Positions 52,473 through 64,000 of a DNA stretch of 64,000 nucleotides are shown here, piece by piece. Each line of letters begins with the position of its first letter. Within the stretch, counting starts at the first letter, position 1. The stretch covers positions 8,915,386 through 8,979,385 of the forward strand of contig CM022671.1 in the NCBI GenBank assembly GCA_012295275.1, written 5' to 3'. Source of the DNA: Chrysomallon squamiferum (taxonomy: Eukaryota; Mollusca; Gastropoda; Neomphalida; Peltospiridae). The notes under the pieces were generated by a model. That model was not told where the DNA came from and made no database searches. It saw nothing but the letters and a program-made list of their open reading frames with translations. The position numbers were made by a program, and so were the translations under genes.

Positions 52473-55035
52473 TAATTATAAATAAAGAAATAAATAAAAT
52501 AATAAAAAAGACAAAAGAAATTAAAATAAATAAATACAAAACAACATTTTAAAAAAAATTTTTTGCATGGAATTAAATATAATTATTTAGTTATTTATTA
52601 TTTTTAGCTTTTATTTCTAAAAATGTTGAAGTACAGATTTCATATTTGTAATGTTTCTGACTTTAAAACATGCATGAATATAACATTTCGATTATATTTC
52701 TTTAATTTAATTATGTTAATTTTAATTTTTAGTCTTTTTCCATATCTCAGACATTTTAATTTAAATCTGTGTTTGTGTTTTTCTTAAAAATAAAAATCAG
52801 TATAAAACTGCCTTCAAAAACTATAAAATAAAAATAAAAAACATTATAACAAATTATATCTTTGCTCACAACCAACCAATTTTAATGTAATTTCCACCAT
52901 TTTGTTAACATTCAAAATAACAACAAAAATCCTTTTCATTCTTTTATTTATTATTAAAATATCTCATTTATGAATGTTTTTGTTTTTTTTGCAACCTTCG
53001 CTACAATTATTTCTAAAAATTTAATGCCAAGAAAAATTCTCCTGTCTTGCTTCATATAACATTAAATTTTAACCTGTCTACTTTTGTAAAATTTGGCCTA
53101 ACCTTGTTGCAATCTCTCTTTCATATTACATTTCATTCTAGCTTCTCTTATTTTTCATAATTTTGCCCCCTCTTTTATTCAATTTCTTCTTTTTTCCTGT
53201 AATATACACACTACATTGTAGCATGTCCCATTTTTTTCATAATTCTGTCTTTCTTATTTGTATCCACAGAACTAAATCTTTAGCCACTCTCATTCTTACA
53301 TAATTCTTGCCCCTCTCTTTTTTATATTCAAGTTCATGTTAGTCTCTCTCATACTTCTAAATTTTTTCCTTCCTATTTCACATTATAATTCACGTTAGTT
53401 TTCATTTTTCTGTAAATTTTGTCCTATTTCACATTAAAATTCATGATAGCTTCATTTTTTTTCTTCTAAATAGTGTCCTTCTAATTTCACATTAAGGTTC
53501 ATTTTAGTCTCTAAATTATGCACATCTTATTCCATGTTAAAGAACATTTCTAATTGTACATGATTTAGTTTTAATAATTTAAATTAATATTATTATTTGA
53601 CTCAGGCTGTGTTGCTCATTTTACAGCTGTGATTCCAGCCAATGCAGACCAATATGTGTCAGTTTTATAGATAAGTAGACAACGTGACTGCATGTCTAAC
53701 TCCTCACACTTCACAGTGCTTATAAAACTTAGCGAAACACCAAGTTTTAGACTTCGTTAAATTGGATAATAATAATACGTCACAATAATAAAGATGTATA
53801 AATTAGAGTATAATAACAAAATACTTTGTTTTGTTATTTTAATTAAAAGTCATTAAAAAATAACGAAGAAATAATATTACATCAAATAAATAAATAAAAT
53901 AAAAAAATAATAATAAAAAATAAAAATAAATCATAATTAAATAAAATAAATAAAATAGAAAATTAATTAATTAAAAAATAGTAATAGTGTAAGAATTTTT
54001 TTAAAGATAAGTAAATAAACATATATAAAATTCAATTAAATTTATTAATAATCTGTCAATCTATCAATACATACATACACACATATCAATTAAATTTAAA
54101 AAAAAAAGAAGAAGACTACAAGTTTTATAAGCACAATACTGTAAACGGTTTTCAAATAATTTGCACTCTACTTCATTTTATTTTTACATAAATAAAAATC
54201 AAATGATAAAAATACAATTCTATTTTTATTTATTTATTTATTTAAAACACATATAAATACATTTTGTTCTGTACATTTTTTTTAATTGTTTTTATTGATT
54301 TTGTGGTTAAGATTCTTGATAATTCGTTTAAAATATTTCTAAATTTTAAATTATTTCTGTTAATTTTATGGATGTAAGATTTTGTGGATTCTAAATATTC
54401 TATATATATTTTTTCTTTTGAACACCATATTCTTTGAACATTACAAGTCCTCTGTTATCTAGGCATGTGATACATTTTTTATTCTGTACAGTTTATTGTA
54501 TTTAATATTCATGTATTCTGTTTACTGTACTTCATTCTGGCATGAATAAGATTGTGCTTGTTTGTTTCATCCTATTTTAATTAGAGAAGGTTCCATAGAA
54601 ATATAGAATTTTGATTATAAACATTTTTTGATTTTATAATAAAAATTACTCCTGGGATGCTTTTCTTTAAAATTTATAGAAAAAAATTACTCACATCTGT
54701 TTTATTTATATATTTGTTATCATTAATAACTCAGATTTACCAGATGTGTAAATATTGCAATTATTAGTAAAATAATAAATAAATGTTTAAAATAAGACAT
54801 ATCTATGTGTGAGTCTATGTTTGTGTTTCTGTGTGCATATTTACATACTAGCATGTTTTTTTTTTTGTAAATTAATGAATATTCTACTTAGTACAGAAGT
54901 GTAAGTATGTATGTATTGTTGTATCAGTATGTGAACTGATGTTTAAATGCATGTGGGATGGATGGGAGGTGAACTGTGACTAAACTAAAACGACGTTGCT
55001 CTATGTTGTTCTCTCTCTACACATACCTGTCACAG

Positions 55036-55148
55036 GACTTACCTGGTGCGCTGGATCGTCGACACAAATCTTATTCTTGTGGTGGCAGCAACCAACTGCA
55101 GCTGTGGTGCCAATGAAAAGATCAGCATAATTCCTGAAGTTATAGCTT
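55036..55148 (+). pseudogene. Copy 2 of alpha2delta exon 30
   Basis: Same sequence as 34696-34808, followed by the same U12-type ATATCCTT site. It has no upstream exons because the copy starts in the preceding intron. Pseudogene is used only for lack of a better class; probably an allele of the true exon. Confidence 0.85.
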
Positions 55149-55674
55149 ATATCCTTTTGTTTAATATCTATGTGTATGTATGTAGGTATAGTTTAATATT
55201 TGTTTTTCTATTTTGTATTTGAATAGAAGTGGGGTTTAGTATATATTTGTAATCCACTTTTTTGGGTACATTTATTTGTTTACATTTCTGGGATAAAACC
55301 AGTGCTTCTGTAGTGTAATTAATATGGGATGGCAGAGTTTCATTTGCTGAGGTGAATGGTTGATATTTTTAAGAAGGACAGAATATTCCACAGTGATGTT
55401 ACCATGACATTTCAGCTGCATAAAGATTGTTACATACTGAAGTTTCAATGCGTTAAACCAAATTTGTTTTTGTACTTTTTTAAAAACAAAATATTCATTA
55501 ATATTATAAATTCAGAAAATATGCACAAAAAAAATTAAAGGTTTATATATGTATATTTACATATAACATTATACCAATGTTAGCACCATTACTTTTATGA
55601 AATTAGAATGAATTAAATTGGTATGATGATTATATCAGTTATGGCTTTGCTGTTAAAACCCTTAACATTAACAC

Positions 55675-55756
55675 ATAATGAAACAGAAAGATGTCAACGT
55701 GATTCCAAACTCTCCCACTTACCAAAAACATATCATGTTTTGATTCATCTATAGAG
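55675..55756 (+). pseudogene. Copy 2 of alpha2delta exon 31 with a one-base deletion
   Basis: Matches 35412-35494 but the A run after CTTACC has five bases instead of six. This shifts the frame and gives a TAG stop at 55751-55753, or 82 rather than 83 bases. It may be a homopolymer sequencing error or a real loss-of-function allele. Confidence 0.85.
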
Positions 55757-56022
55757 GTATGTACATCTTTTAAAATATCTTTCTTAATTTTAGCTGATAG
55801 AAATTATCATTATTATAATTAGTGATAAAAATTCAAAAACATTTTCTTCATTTTTTTTTACTGATAAATATATTTTATGTTATGGTTAATGTTTTATTTA
55901 TTAATATTCTTAATTATCATTTTATAAAGTAATATATATATATACCTCACAGACACACACATAAAAAATGTTAATATTAAATTTAAATTGTGTATATATA
56001 TATATATTTTTTTTTCTTGCAG

Positions 56023-56118
56023 AAAGAAGATGTTTGTGGTTCATCCAGTCTTGTCCATTCCACATTTCACATATTGCCAACCATTGTTTTATCATTACTG
56101 ACCTTCAGTCTCAGTTAA
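56023..56118 (+). pseudogene. Copy 2 of the alpha2delta last exon
   Basis: Same as 35759-35854, with intact GPI-type tail and stop TAA at 56116-56118. Only the tail of the gene exists here. Confidence 0.85.
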
Positions 56119-59100
56119 AGAAAAGAAATGTAAAAAAACAAAAAGACAAGAGGCCTTTAACAGATTTTGTTTTACAGTTTATACTGTGTATACTGTGTGA
56201 AAAATGTTCTGTCTGTCAAAAGATAATCGTTAAATATTTTATCTGCAGATCCCATAATCTTAATGGCCTCATGCCATTCATAATTCTTACTGAGCAGTGT
56301 TTTTATTTCTAACAAAAATCTGTATATCTCGAATTGCATATCAACCACAATGTGGTGCTCTCTTTTTCTAAAATATCTGAATTCACTTCAATAACACTTG
56401 ATTCTGGATACTAAAAGAAAGAAACACAAATTTAAAATATCACAGATCTAACTAAAAGCAGAATAATCTACCAGTCTTTGACATCAGTGTCATACTATGG
56501 TACCACAGAAGGCTGAAAAAAAAAAAATAATAGTAATAATAATAAAAAAAATAAAAAAGACTTGATTCACAATTCAAAGAGAAAACCAAATACAAAATAT
56601 CACAGAAGATCTTAAAAATAAAAAATAAAATAATTTCACACACCTAAAAAGTCCCATGATTTTTGACATCTACATCATGCTTGTACTATGAATATATATA
56701 AACAATTTCATCTGGACTCTAATGTGAAGAGTTACCATGTCAAAAGTAATGTTTTAAAACAGACCAAGCATCTTGAAACAAGCTAAATCTCGGTCCATTT
56801 CATTTTAAGTCCAATGATTTGCAGATACATTGATCTTAGAATAATCAAAATATGAATTAATGAACTTCCACTCATTATGAATGTTGTTTCTGTTTTTTAT
56901 TACCCACTCTGTAAAGTTTTAGGCTTTTCATTATATTGTATATAAAGGTTCTGAGCTTTTCATTGCATTATGTGTAAGGTTCTAGATCTTTCTTAACATC
57001 ATGTATAAAATTCATGATTTTTATCAAATCAGGTGTAACATTCCAAACATTTGTACTGCATATGTAAGTTTCCAGACTTGGTTAAATTATGAGTAAAGTT
57101 CTGATCTTTTCATTACATCATGCATACAGTTCTAGATTTTTTATATTAGAAATAATATAAAAATCCAGATTTTGTATATTGCATTATATTTGGGGCTCAA
57201 GCCTTTTCATTCTGTCACATATACAGCTCCATGCTTTCAATTGTATCATGTATGAAGTTCTAGTTTTTTCATCATAATGTTCCTGGCTTTGTTTAACATA
57301 ATGTACAAAGTTCAAGGCTTTGTGTTAAGTCATGTATATGGCTCAAGGCTACATCACATATAAAATTCCAGACTTGTGTTATATAATGCATACATATCTA
57401 ATGTAAAAGTATTACATGGTATGCTTTGGTCACTGTGACAAAGTAATTCTTTCTCTCTATGATATTAATATTATTAATTAAACTGTCTGCTTTAACATTT
57501 TGAAAGTTGTGGTACATCATTTATTTGTAGACATCATTGTCTTTGCTAGTGACATGAAAGACATGTAAATATGCATATGCATTTCAATATGACATATAAT
57601 ATAATAATACAATTCACCACAAACAATAGTTTATTCAATACTATATACAAACAGTAGATTTTTTCTGAAATAAATGTGGTAAAGTCTAAGTATTGTGTTC
57701 ACCATCTTAAACACAAAGAGAGGTTATTTAAGATTACATAAACAATTGTATTAAAGTGTAAGAATACCATTCTCCACCTTAGACACAAAACATGGATTAT
57801 TATTTAACTTTAAGGTAATGTATTCAGTTGTAGATATATTATAACGTATGTTATTACATAAATTTAAAAGACTTGACAAACAGAAATTAATCCTGTACAG
57901 AATGATTCACAGAACTGTCATTAGTCTACATTAAAGTGTTCTGTGAGATGCCTTCATGCCATGCACATTTTCAGTGAACTGAAGAAAAAAAATGAGAAGG
58001 AAAGAGAAAGTATACTGAATTTTGTATGCTGCCTGTATTTCCAGTACATAATGAAAAGTGTCACAGACAATTTAATGCACATTAAACTGTTTGTGACTGA
58101 TACGTTTTTAGTGCCTTTCTGAAGTGTACCTTTGTTTTTATCATATGCTGCAAAATAAAATTTAAAAAAAAAGAAAAAAAGTTACAATTTCTATTGAAAG
58201 AAAAAAGAAGTTTAAATTTTTCTTTTCTTTGTTTTGCTGTGTTTTTTCTCTTTATGCATGTGATTGTGTTTTCATGCCTGTGGTAAAAATCAAAATACTG
58301 TGTTGTTGATGACTGGGTTGTGATACTAACAACATAAAAACATTGCCTTACTTTGAATGTCTTCAGCAGTTTGTTGTAAAATATTGAAATTGTTAACATA
58401 TTTAACCCCTGAAGTTTGATTTTGTAATATCCATTAGATAAATGTTTTCTCTGGTGTTCTTATTTTATCTTAAAGTTACTGATTTTAACCCAGAATTGTT
58501 TGTTTTCTGATAACATTTGATAACCTTTTCCTTGGCTGAAAACTTTAAATCCAGAAAGTAAATCAAATTATTATAGTGAACTCCTGTAATAGGCAGATAC
58601 ATTTTTGTTAGCATTAAATATAAATATCCATTTAGTATTTTATTAAGTGGAAGACTGGCTAATTGGATTTTTATCATTAGATATAAATATTTAGTATGCA
58701 ATTTGTAATTCAAGGATTATATTTTAATGGGGATGTTTTATTAAATACTTTATTAAAAGGGATACTTATTTGACTGTTATAACACTATATTTTATTAATA
58801 ATTCTGATATAGAAGTAACTCAAACAATACTCATTTAGATGGTTTTCAAACTGTGTTAAATGTATAAAAAATACATTTATTTACATCATAATGCATTAAT
58901 GAACGTCACAGCATTTGAAAATTCATTGATCAATATAATACCCATTATACACATAAATCAATATAAATAAAATGTGTATATTTCTTTTCTTTTTTTTAAA
59001 TAGTTCATCCCACCTGTAATAATATGTAAAGTGTGATGTTTTATGATTTTGTTTATTTTATTGCTAATTGTTACATATGTGTAATATATTATGATACTGA

Positions 59101-62100
59101 CTGTTGGTAATACATGTTGCTGTTTATATTAATTATATTTCTTGTTATTCAGGGTCATGTAAATATTTGCAATTATTAAATATATAATTTATTGTTAATA
59201 TTTTTCACTCTTCCATACTTTTCCCCCACTAATACCAGTACTTTATTAGTTAGAAAAAATTAATTAGATCTGCTGCAAATGTATAATCTGTATTGGTTTT
59301 CACTGTATCTTTTAACCAGTAACTCTATTTACAAAGGGTACAAAAATTATTTTTAACTTTTCTATCTTTTTTTAAAAAAGAGTGTAATGATGGCCATGTT
59401 AAGTTAGGATCCATTTATTAGCCACATTTTCCCCATTTACCCTAGTTCTGGCTTAATACTCCTACACATTATGATTTTCTCCTTGAGACATATTTTATTT
59501 CTCTATTCAGTGAGCTGACTTTATTGGTTACCATCATGTTAATGTGTGCATTTAGCTGTTGAACATAAAATTTAATCTCAGGGTATTAAACATGACTGAT
59601 TATTTTGTCTTCTATTTATTATGGTGCCTCATTATTTCTCTTCTACACAGATATATTTGCCTGTTTATCAAGTTGTATTACTGCACAATGGATAACACTT
59701 AGGAACTTTTTTTTTTGTAAAAATGTTCAGAAGCTAGGAAATATGTTGGTGCCATTATTCATAGAGGGACTTCCAAATGAGTATACTATAGTCTTTTATG
59801 ATTTAAAAAAAAAGAAAAAAAAGAAAAGATAATAGAGAGTTTCTTAAATTCAACCTCATTAAAATAAATAAATAAATAAATATATAAATATATAAAATAT
59901 ATATATAAATTTAATTTTGAAAATAACAAATGAAAAAAGTAGGATTATAAGAAATAAAAGGCACAGCTGGTTTTCTTTAGATACTTTCTGAACTACTGTA
60001 CATTAGTTCACTATTGTTGGACACTGTTAAATATCCATCATAGATTCTTTGCACTTCAGTTTTATTAGTATACTCTGCTCACGAATATTACGTTAAATCA
60101 CTATAAATAAATTCACCTTTCTTTTATTAATAGACCATTTCTCTTTAAAAATATGCAAATGTTGAATTACTTTTCATCCACATTTGATAAACAACAAGAG
60201 TTGTTTTATGTATATAATGTCTTACAAGCAACAGTAAATCACTTGTTGATACAGCAATCAAAATTTAAACTACATTATTTTACAATAATTTAACTGGTGT
60301 TTTTTGGAATAGATAAATACTTTCTGTAACAGCTTTTGCTACTGCAGTAAATTAGGCCAAAGTTAACAGAATTTTAGAAATAATCAACAGTATTATATAA
60401 AAGAACAGGATTATATTCAGCCTATTATTGTAAATGAATCAGTCAGTGAAACATTTTGCCTTGACCGTATATGAAGCTTTGTTCACTGAATTTCAAATAA
60501 CTATGGATTCAATATTGATTAGCAGAATTATAAATTTAAATACATTTCTTTTGGGTGGGGTGGGGTGGGGTGGTGATATAAATAAAGAGCAGATTTAAAT
60601 TTTAAAGATGGTAGGTAAAAATTATGAAGTAAGACAGAGATCAGAATTTTAAAGATGGGAATTATCTGAATCCTTAACTGAAAAATTGATTTTATTCAAA
60701 TTTCCATGATATTGCTAACAGTTCAACATTAACAATATATAATTTGTTCTTACTTGGCTTAGCTGACTTGTGCAGTTTGTGAATTAATTGTCGTATTAAC
60801 ATAATTTTTGACGAGTTCAAATGATTATTAAGAGCGAGAGGCTATTTTGATTAGATAGTAAGGGTTCTCATGAATAATAAATAAAATCAGATATATATTT
60901 TCTCAAATTTTATCATTCTGGGCTTTGTTGAATGGGTAGAAGACATTTTATTTTAACAATGATATCAGCATATTGTATATTGCTTGGAAAATCTGTATTT
61001 GTCAAAATGATAAGACATTATGTATTTAATGATTCAGTGTAAAAATTTAAAACCAAAGGTAAAACATAAAAATATGATATTTAATTTTTAAAACCATACT
61101 TTTTCTCCCTGATGAAAAATGATTATTTATACGATTTATTTATATATTTTGTTTTTATTTTTTATTTATTTCTAAATTCTGAATCCTGTCATTAGAGATA
61201 AATATTTGTGGATTTTTTCATTTCATGATCTTCGAAAATCAGTTAAACAAAAAAAAAAATTAATTTTCCTACTGAAGTTTTGTTTTGTTACAGAAAATTT
61301 AGTTTTTACAAAGCTCAAGATAAAAAGAGTTCATTTTAAAATATCATTGTTCACTGCCATTGTGTAGTTTGATTAATTTGGCTCAAGGCTTTCCTGGCCT
61401 TTTGTATCTATGGTTATAAATGTTATTTATGCAAAAATATGAATAAAATATTTCTTATTTTTCACATTTTGTTTTGTTTATTATTTAATTCAGTGCAAAT
61501 GAATATATATTTATCTTATATATATATATAACAACAACAGAATATATATATATATATTCTCATGATAATAAATCTTCCAACACTATTCACTGGGCTACTT
61601 TTAAAGTTTTCATTCTTGCAGCCGAGATAGCAGATACCAAGATCTTTAACTGAAATGAAGGAATAAATAATCAATATAAACAAATATCAGGTTGTTTTAA
61701 AAAAATAATAATAAATAAATAAATAAATATTTCTTAAGTTTAAGTGTGAAATCTGGTTCACATTCTAATTAGCAGCAAGAGATATTTTTTATACTCCTTC
61801 TCATGGATGAACACACATATACAATAGCATTTGATAAATTGGTTTCAACTGGAGTAAGTTTAGAGGGTGCCCTGAGGAGAATTGTTGCTGTTACTGCTTC
61901 TACTGCTCTTCTCAACAACATTTTTTAATTTGAGGCAGCAACAAAAAGAAATAATATTCTCCAATTTGAGATATCAGCCTATTAATTAAAAACAAAGCAT
62001 TCAGTTAAAACATTTTATAAAGAAAACAAAACAGTCTGTGACACCGGAAACATGAGTTATTTTATTTATAACATGAAAAAAAATGTACAGTCAGTCAATG

Positions 62101-63613
62101 AAAACATTACTTCTTTAAAGTTTAATTGTCCTGCAAATACATATAAATGTGTATTAAAAAGAAATACTGTAAAATATAGTTTTTTACACCAGCCTTTAGG
62201 TGAAAACAACAACAACAACAACAACAAAATTTGCTGTAATTTACACAAAACTAAGTAACTTGGTCCTGGTTATGTTAATGTAAATTGTTTATATTTTAAC
62301 TGGAATTGACATTTTTTTCCCAATAATTGTTATTTTCAACGTTTCACAAAAGTCATTTTTAAAAAGAAGATAAAGCCAAATAAATCCAAAGGAAATATAA
62401 AAACTAATAATAGAACACTGAAATGTCCTGTTTTCAAAGCTCAATAGTGTTCTTCATTTATTTTAAAGAAAATATTTTTGCTCATAAATAAAATATCATT
62501 TAATTACTTTCATCACATTTTTCATTATTATTTTGTACAACTTTATAAAATATACCATACATTCTGGGTTGGGGATTCTTAAAATTATAACAAACACTAT
62601 TATGAATAACCTCCTATATATAAATTAAATTTATTATGTTTTAGTAAAATAATTATTACCTGAAGTATGTAAAAAAAAAAATTGAAGAAAATATGGACTT
62701 GAATATGTAAATTAAAAAAATAATATTCAAAAGTGAAAACTAGCAAATCTTTGAGGTATGATTTTATAATCCACATCTTTGGACTATTTGAAATGCATTT
62801 AAAGCAATTTCAGTTTCAGTTATATTTACATAACTTTTGGAAGAAATATGGTCATATTTCACTGCTGTACAAAAAATAAATAATAATAAATAAAGAAATA
62901 AAGAAAGAAACTACTGTTAATGATCATATTAATTATCTTCATTTTGAAAATTTGGTGCTTTTGTAAATGGACAATAATAATAATAATAATAAAAAAATAA
63001 ATAAATAAAAATAATAATAATAATAAAACACTCACAAACCAGCTACATAATTTAGCTTTAGTCTAATTCTGTTAGAACTGTCACAGTTTAGAATATTTAC
63101 AAAACATTAGTCAAAACAATCACTCTATGATTTAAATATCTAACAAATTATCAGGCTCCATTATAAATAATTCTGTTTAATTAAGCTAAATTATATAAAA
63201 TATGTAAATAGTTTAATATAAATATACTTTGATATTAGAAATTTTAAATTGCATAATTTAATTCATATACTAAAAAGATCAGTGACTGACTAAATAATAT
63301 CTAAATTCAACTGGAATAAGTCAACTCAAATGTATATTTCTTAATTTGGACAAAATAATGTATTTAGAAACAGTTAATAAAATCACTGATTTCAGTGGTG
63401 GATATGTTTCAAGTGATTTTACACAGCGAATTTAATTTGTGAAGAAAATTATGAAAATGCTTTAACCTACAGTAAACATGATTTTCGGAAATTAGTAATT
63501 TAAAAAATCTGACTGAATGTATTTAGTAGTATAAAATGTTATATTCTAATAATAAAATACATTTACAAAGAATCTGAAGAAAAATACATTATAAAACTTT
63601 ATGGAAGAAAATA

Positions 63614-63956
63614 TTATGACATTTTCACCTTAACACTGTCTTGAAAACTCTGACAGCAGGCAAGCTTGTATGATGCTTGTATAATTAAAATGACTGGTAT
63701 AATAATCCATAAACTGTTCATAAATACAAAATAAAACCAGAAATACTGTGGATGGTACATTTCTCCATGTGTGAAGTCTTCTTGGATTTCTGTCATGAAG
63801 TACAAAGTGTCTCCATACAGCTCACAAAGGGAAACAATTAGCTGTAAAATATACCGGTATGGGCTGTTGCGGAAATACGCTATCACTGTAAATATGCACA
63901 GGGGTCCATCTACAAAGGCTGTGATTCTTTCCATACACAGTACAAAGGTGTCTGAG
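63614..63956 (-). CDS. EBP: Copy 2 of EBP exon 3
   Basis: Matches 43340-43682 with an intact frame; the next-to-last residue is M instead of L (VKMS versus VKLS). EBP exons 2 and 1 of this copy would lie beyond the window end. Most likely the same gene on the other haplotype. Confidence 0.85.
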
Positions 63957-64000
63957 CTGGAATAAGAAAAAGTAAGAACAAATTTGAAAAATTAGGTTAT

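Larger units (their letters stand above)
52473..64000. repeat. Copy 2 of the 11.6 kb segment (probable alternate haplotype contig)
   Basis: Collinear with 32090-43726 to the window end (offset 20383 at the start, 20274 at the end). Long stretches differ by only a few bases per kb. Larger differences are loss of about one repeat unit near 53380, loss of about 72 bases near 55645, and microsatellite length changes. Exon sequence is nearly unchanged. It begins in mid-intron directly at a 200-N gap. That pattern fits an unpurged haplotig better than a real tandem duplication. Confidence 0.9.

Noticed and set aside
32090-64000. True tandem segmental duplication of alpha2delta tail and EBP
   Set aside because: Not excluded, but the restart in mid-intron exactly at a 200-N gap and the allele-like divergence favour an assembly haplotig.

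Overview
This is a 64 kb piece of an animal nuclear genome. It is strongly AT-rich, has short exons with GT-AG introns, and is full of microsatellites and minisatellites. The two recognisable proteins are clearly animal but diverged from vertebrate forms, so an invertebrate is likely. I lean towards a lophotrochozoan such as a mollusc, but that is an inference from texture and not a firm call. No bacterial, viral or CRISPR-type features are seen.

Layout. (1) 1-6838 is intron at the 5' side of a plus-strand gene. It holds a 2.9 kb, 31-bp minisatellite and stray copies of the next exon. (2) 6839-35854 carries 32 consecutive coding exons (1,096 residues plus stop) of a voltage-gated calcium channel alpha-2/delta subunit, most like the alpha2delta-3/4 group. 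The visible protein runs from the VWA_N region through the VWA and Cache regions to a GPI-anchor-type tail. The signal peptide and first exon(s) lie upstream of the window. Its next-to-last junctions include a well-formed U12-type AT-AC intron. (3) 35855-43339 is non-coding sequence between convergent genes. (4) 43340-45752 on the minus strand is a complete three-exon EBP-like gene (sterol delta8-delta7 isomerase) with a CCAAT box and GC box upstream. (5) 49495-52135 on the minus strand is the 3' part of an unidentified lysine-rich, nuclear-looking protein with four internal 49-51 residue repeats. (6) 52273-52472 is a 200-N assembly gap. (7) 52473-64000 repeats 32090-43726 almost base for base: the last three alpha2delta exons, the intergenic region and the last EBP exon. 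The copy restarts in mid-intron directly after a round-number gap, and one exon has a one-base homopolymer deletion. This looks like the other haplotype scaffolded in series rather than a true duplication.

The genes have no obvious joint function. Alpha2delta is an extracellular, membrane-anchored calcium channel and synapse protein. EBP is an ER sterol enzyme. The third gene encodes a basic protein of unknown role.

The most unusual pattern is in the alpha2delta gene. Tandem repeats repeatedly start at exon-intron junctions, so that real 5' or 3' splice sites with flanking exon bases have been copied 2 to about 16 times (at 6.7, 7.0, 8.0, 14.6, 14.7 and 26 kb, less clearly at 11.7 kb). Relic exon pieces also occur, one of them inverted.
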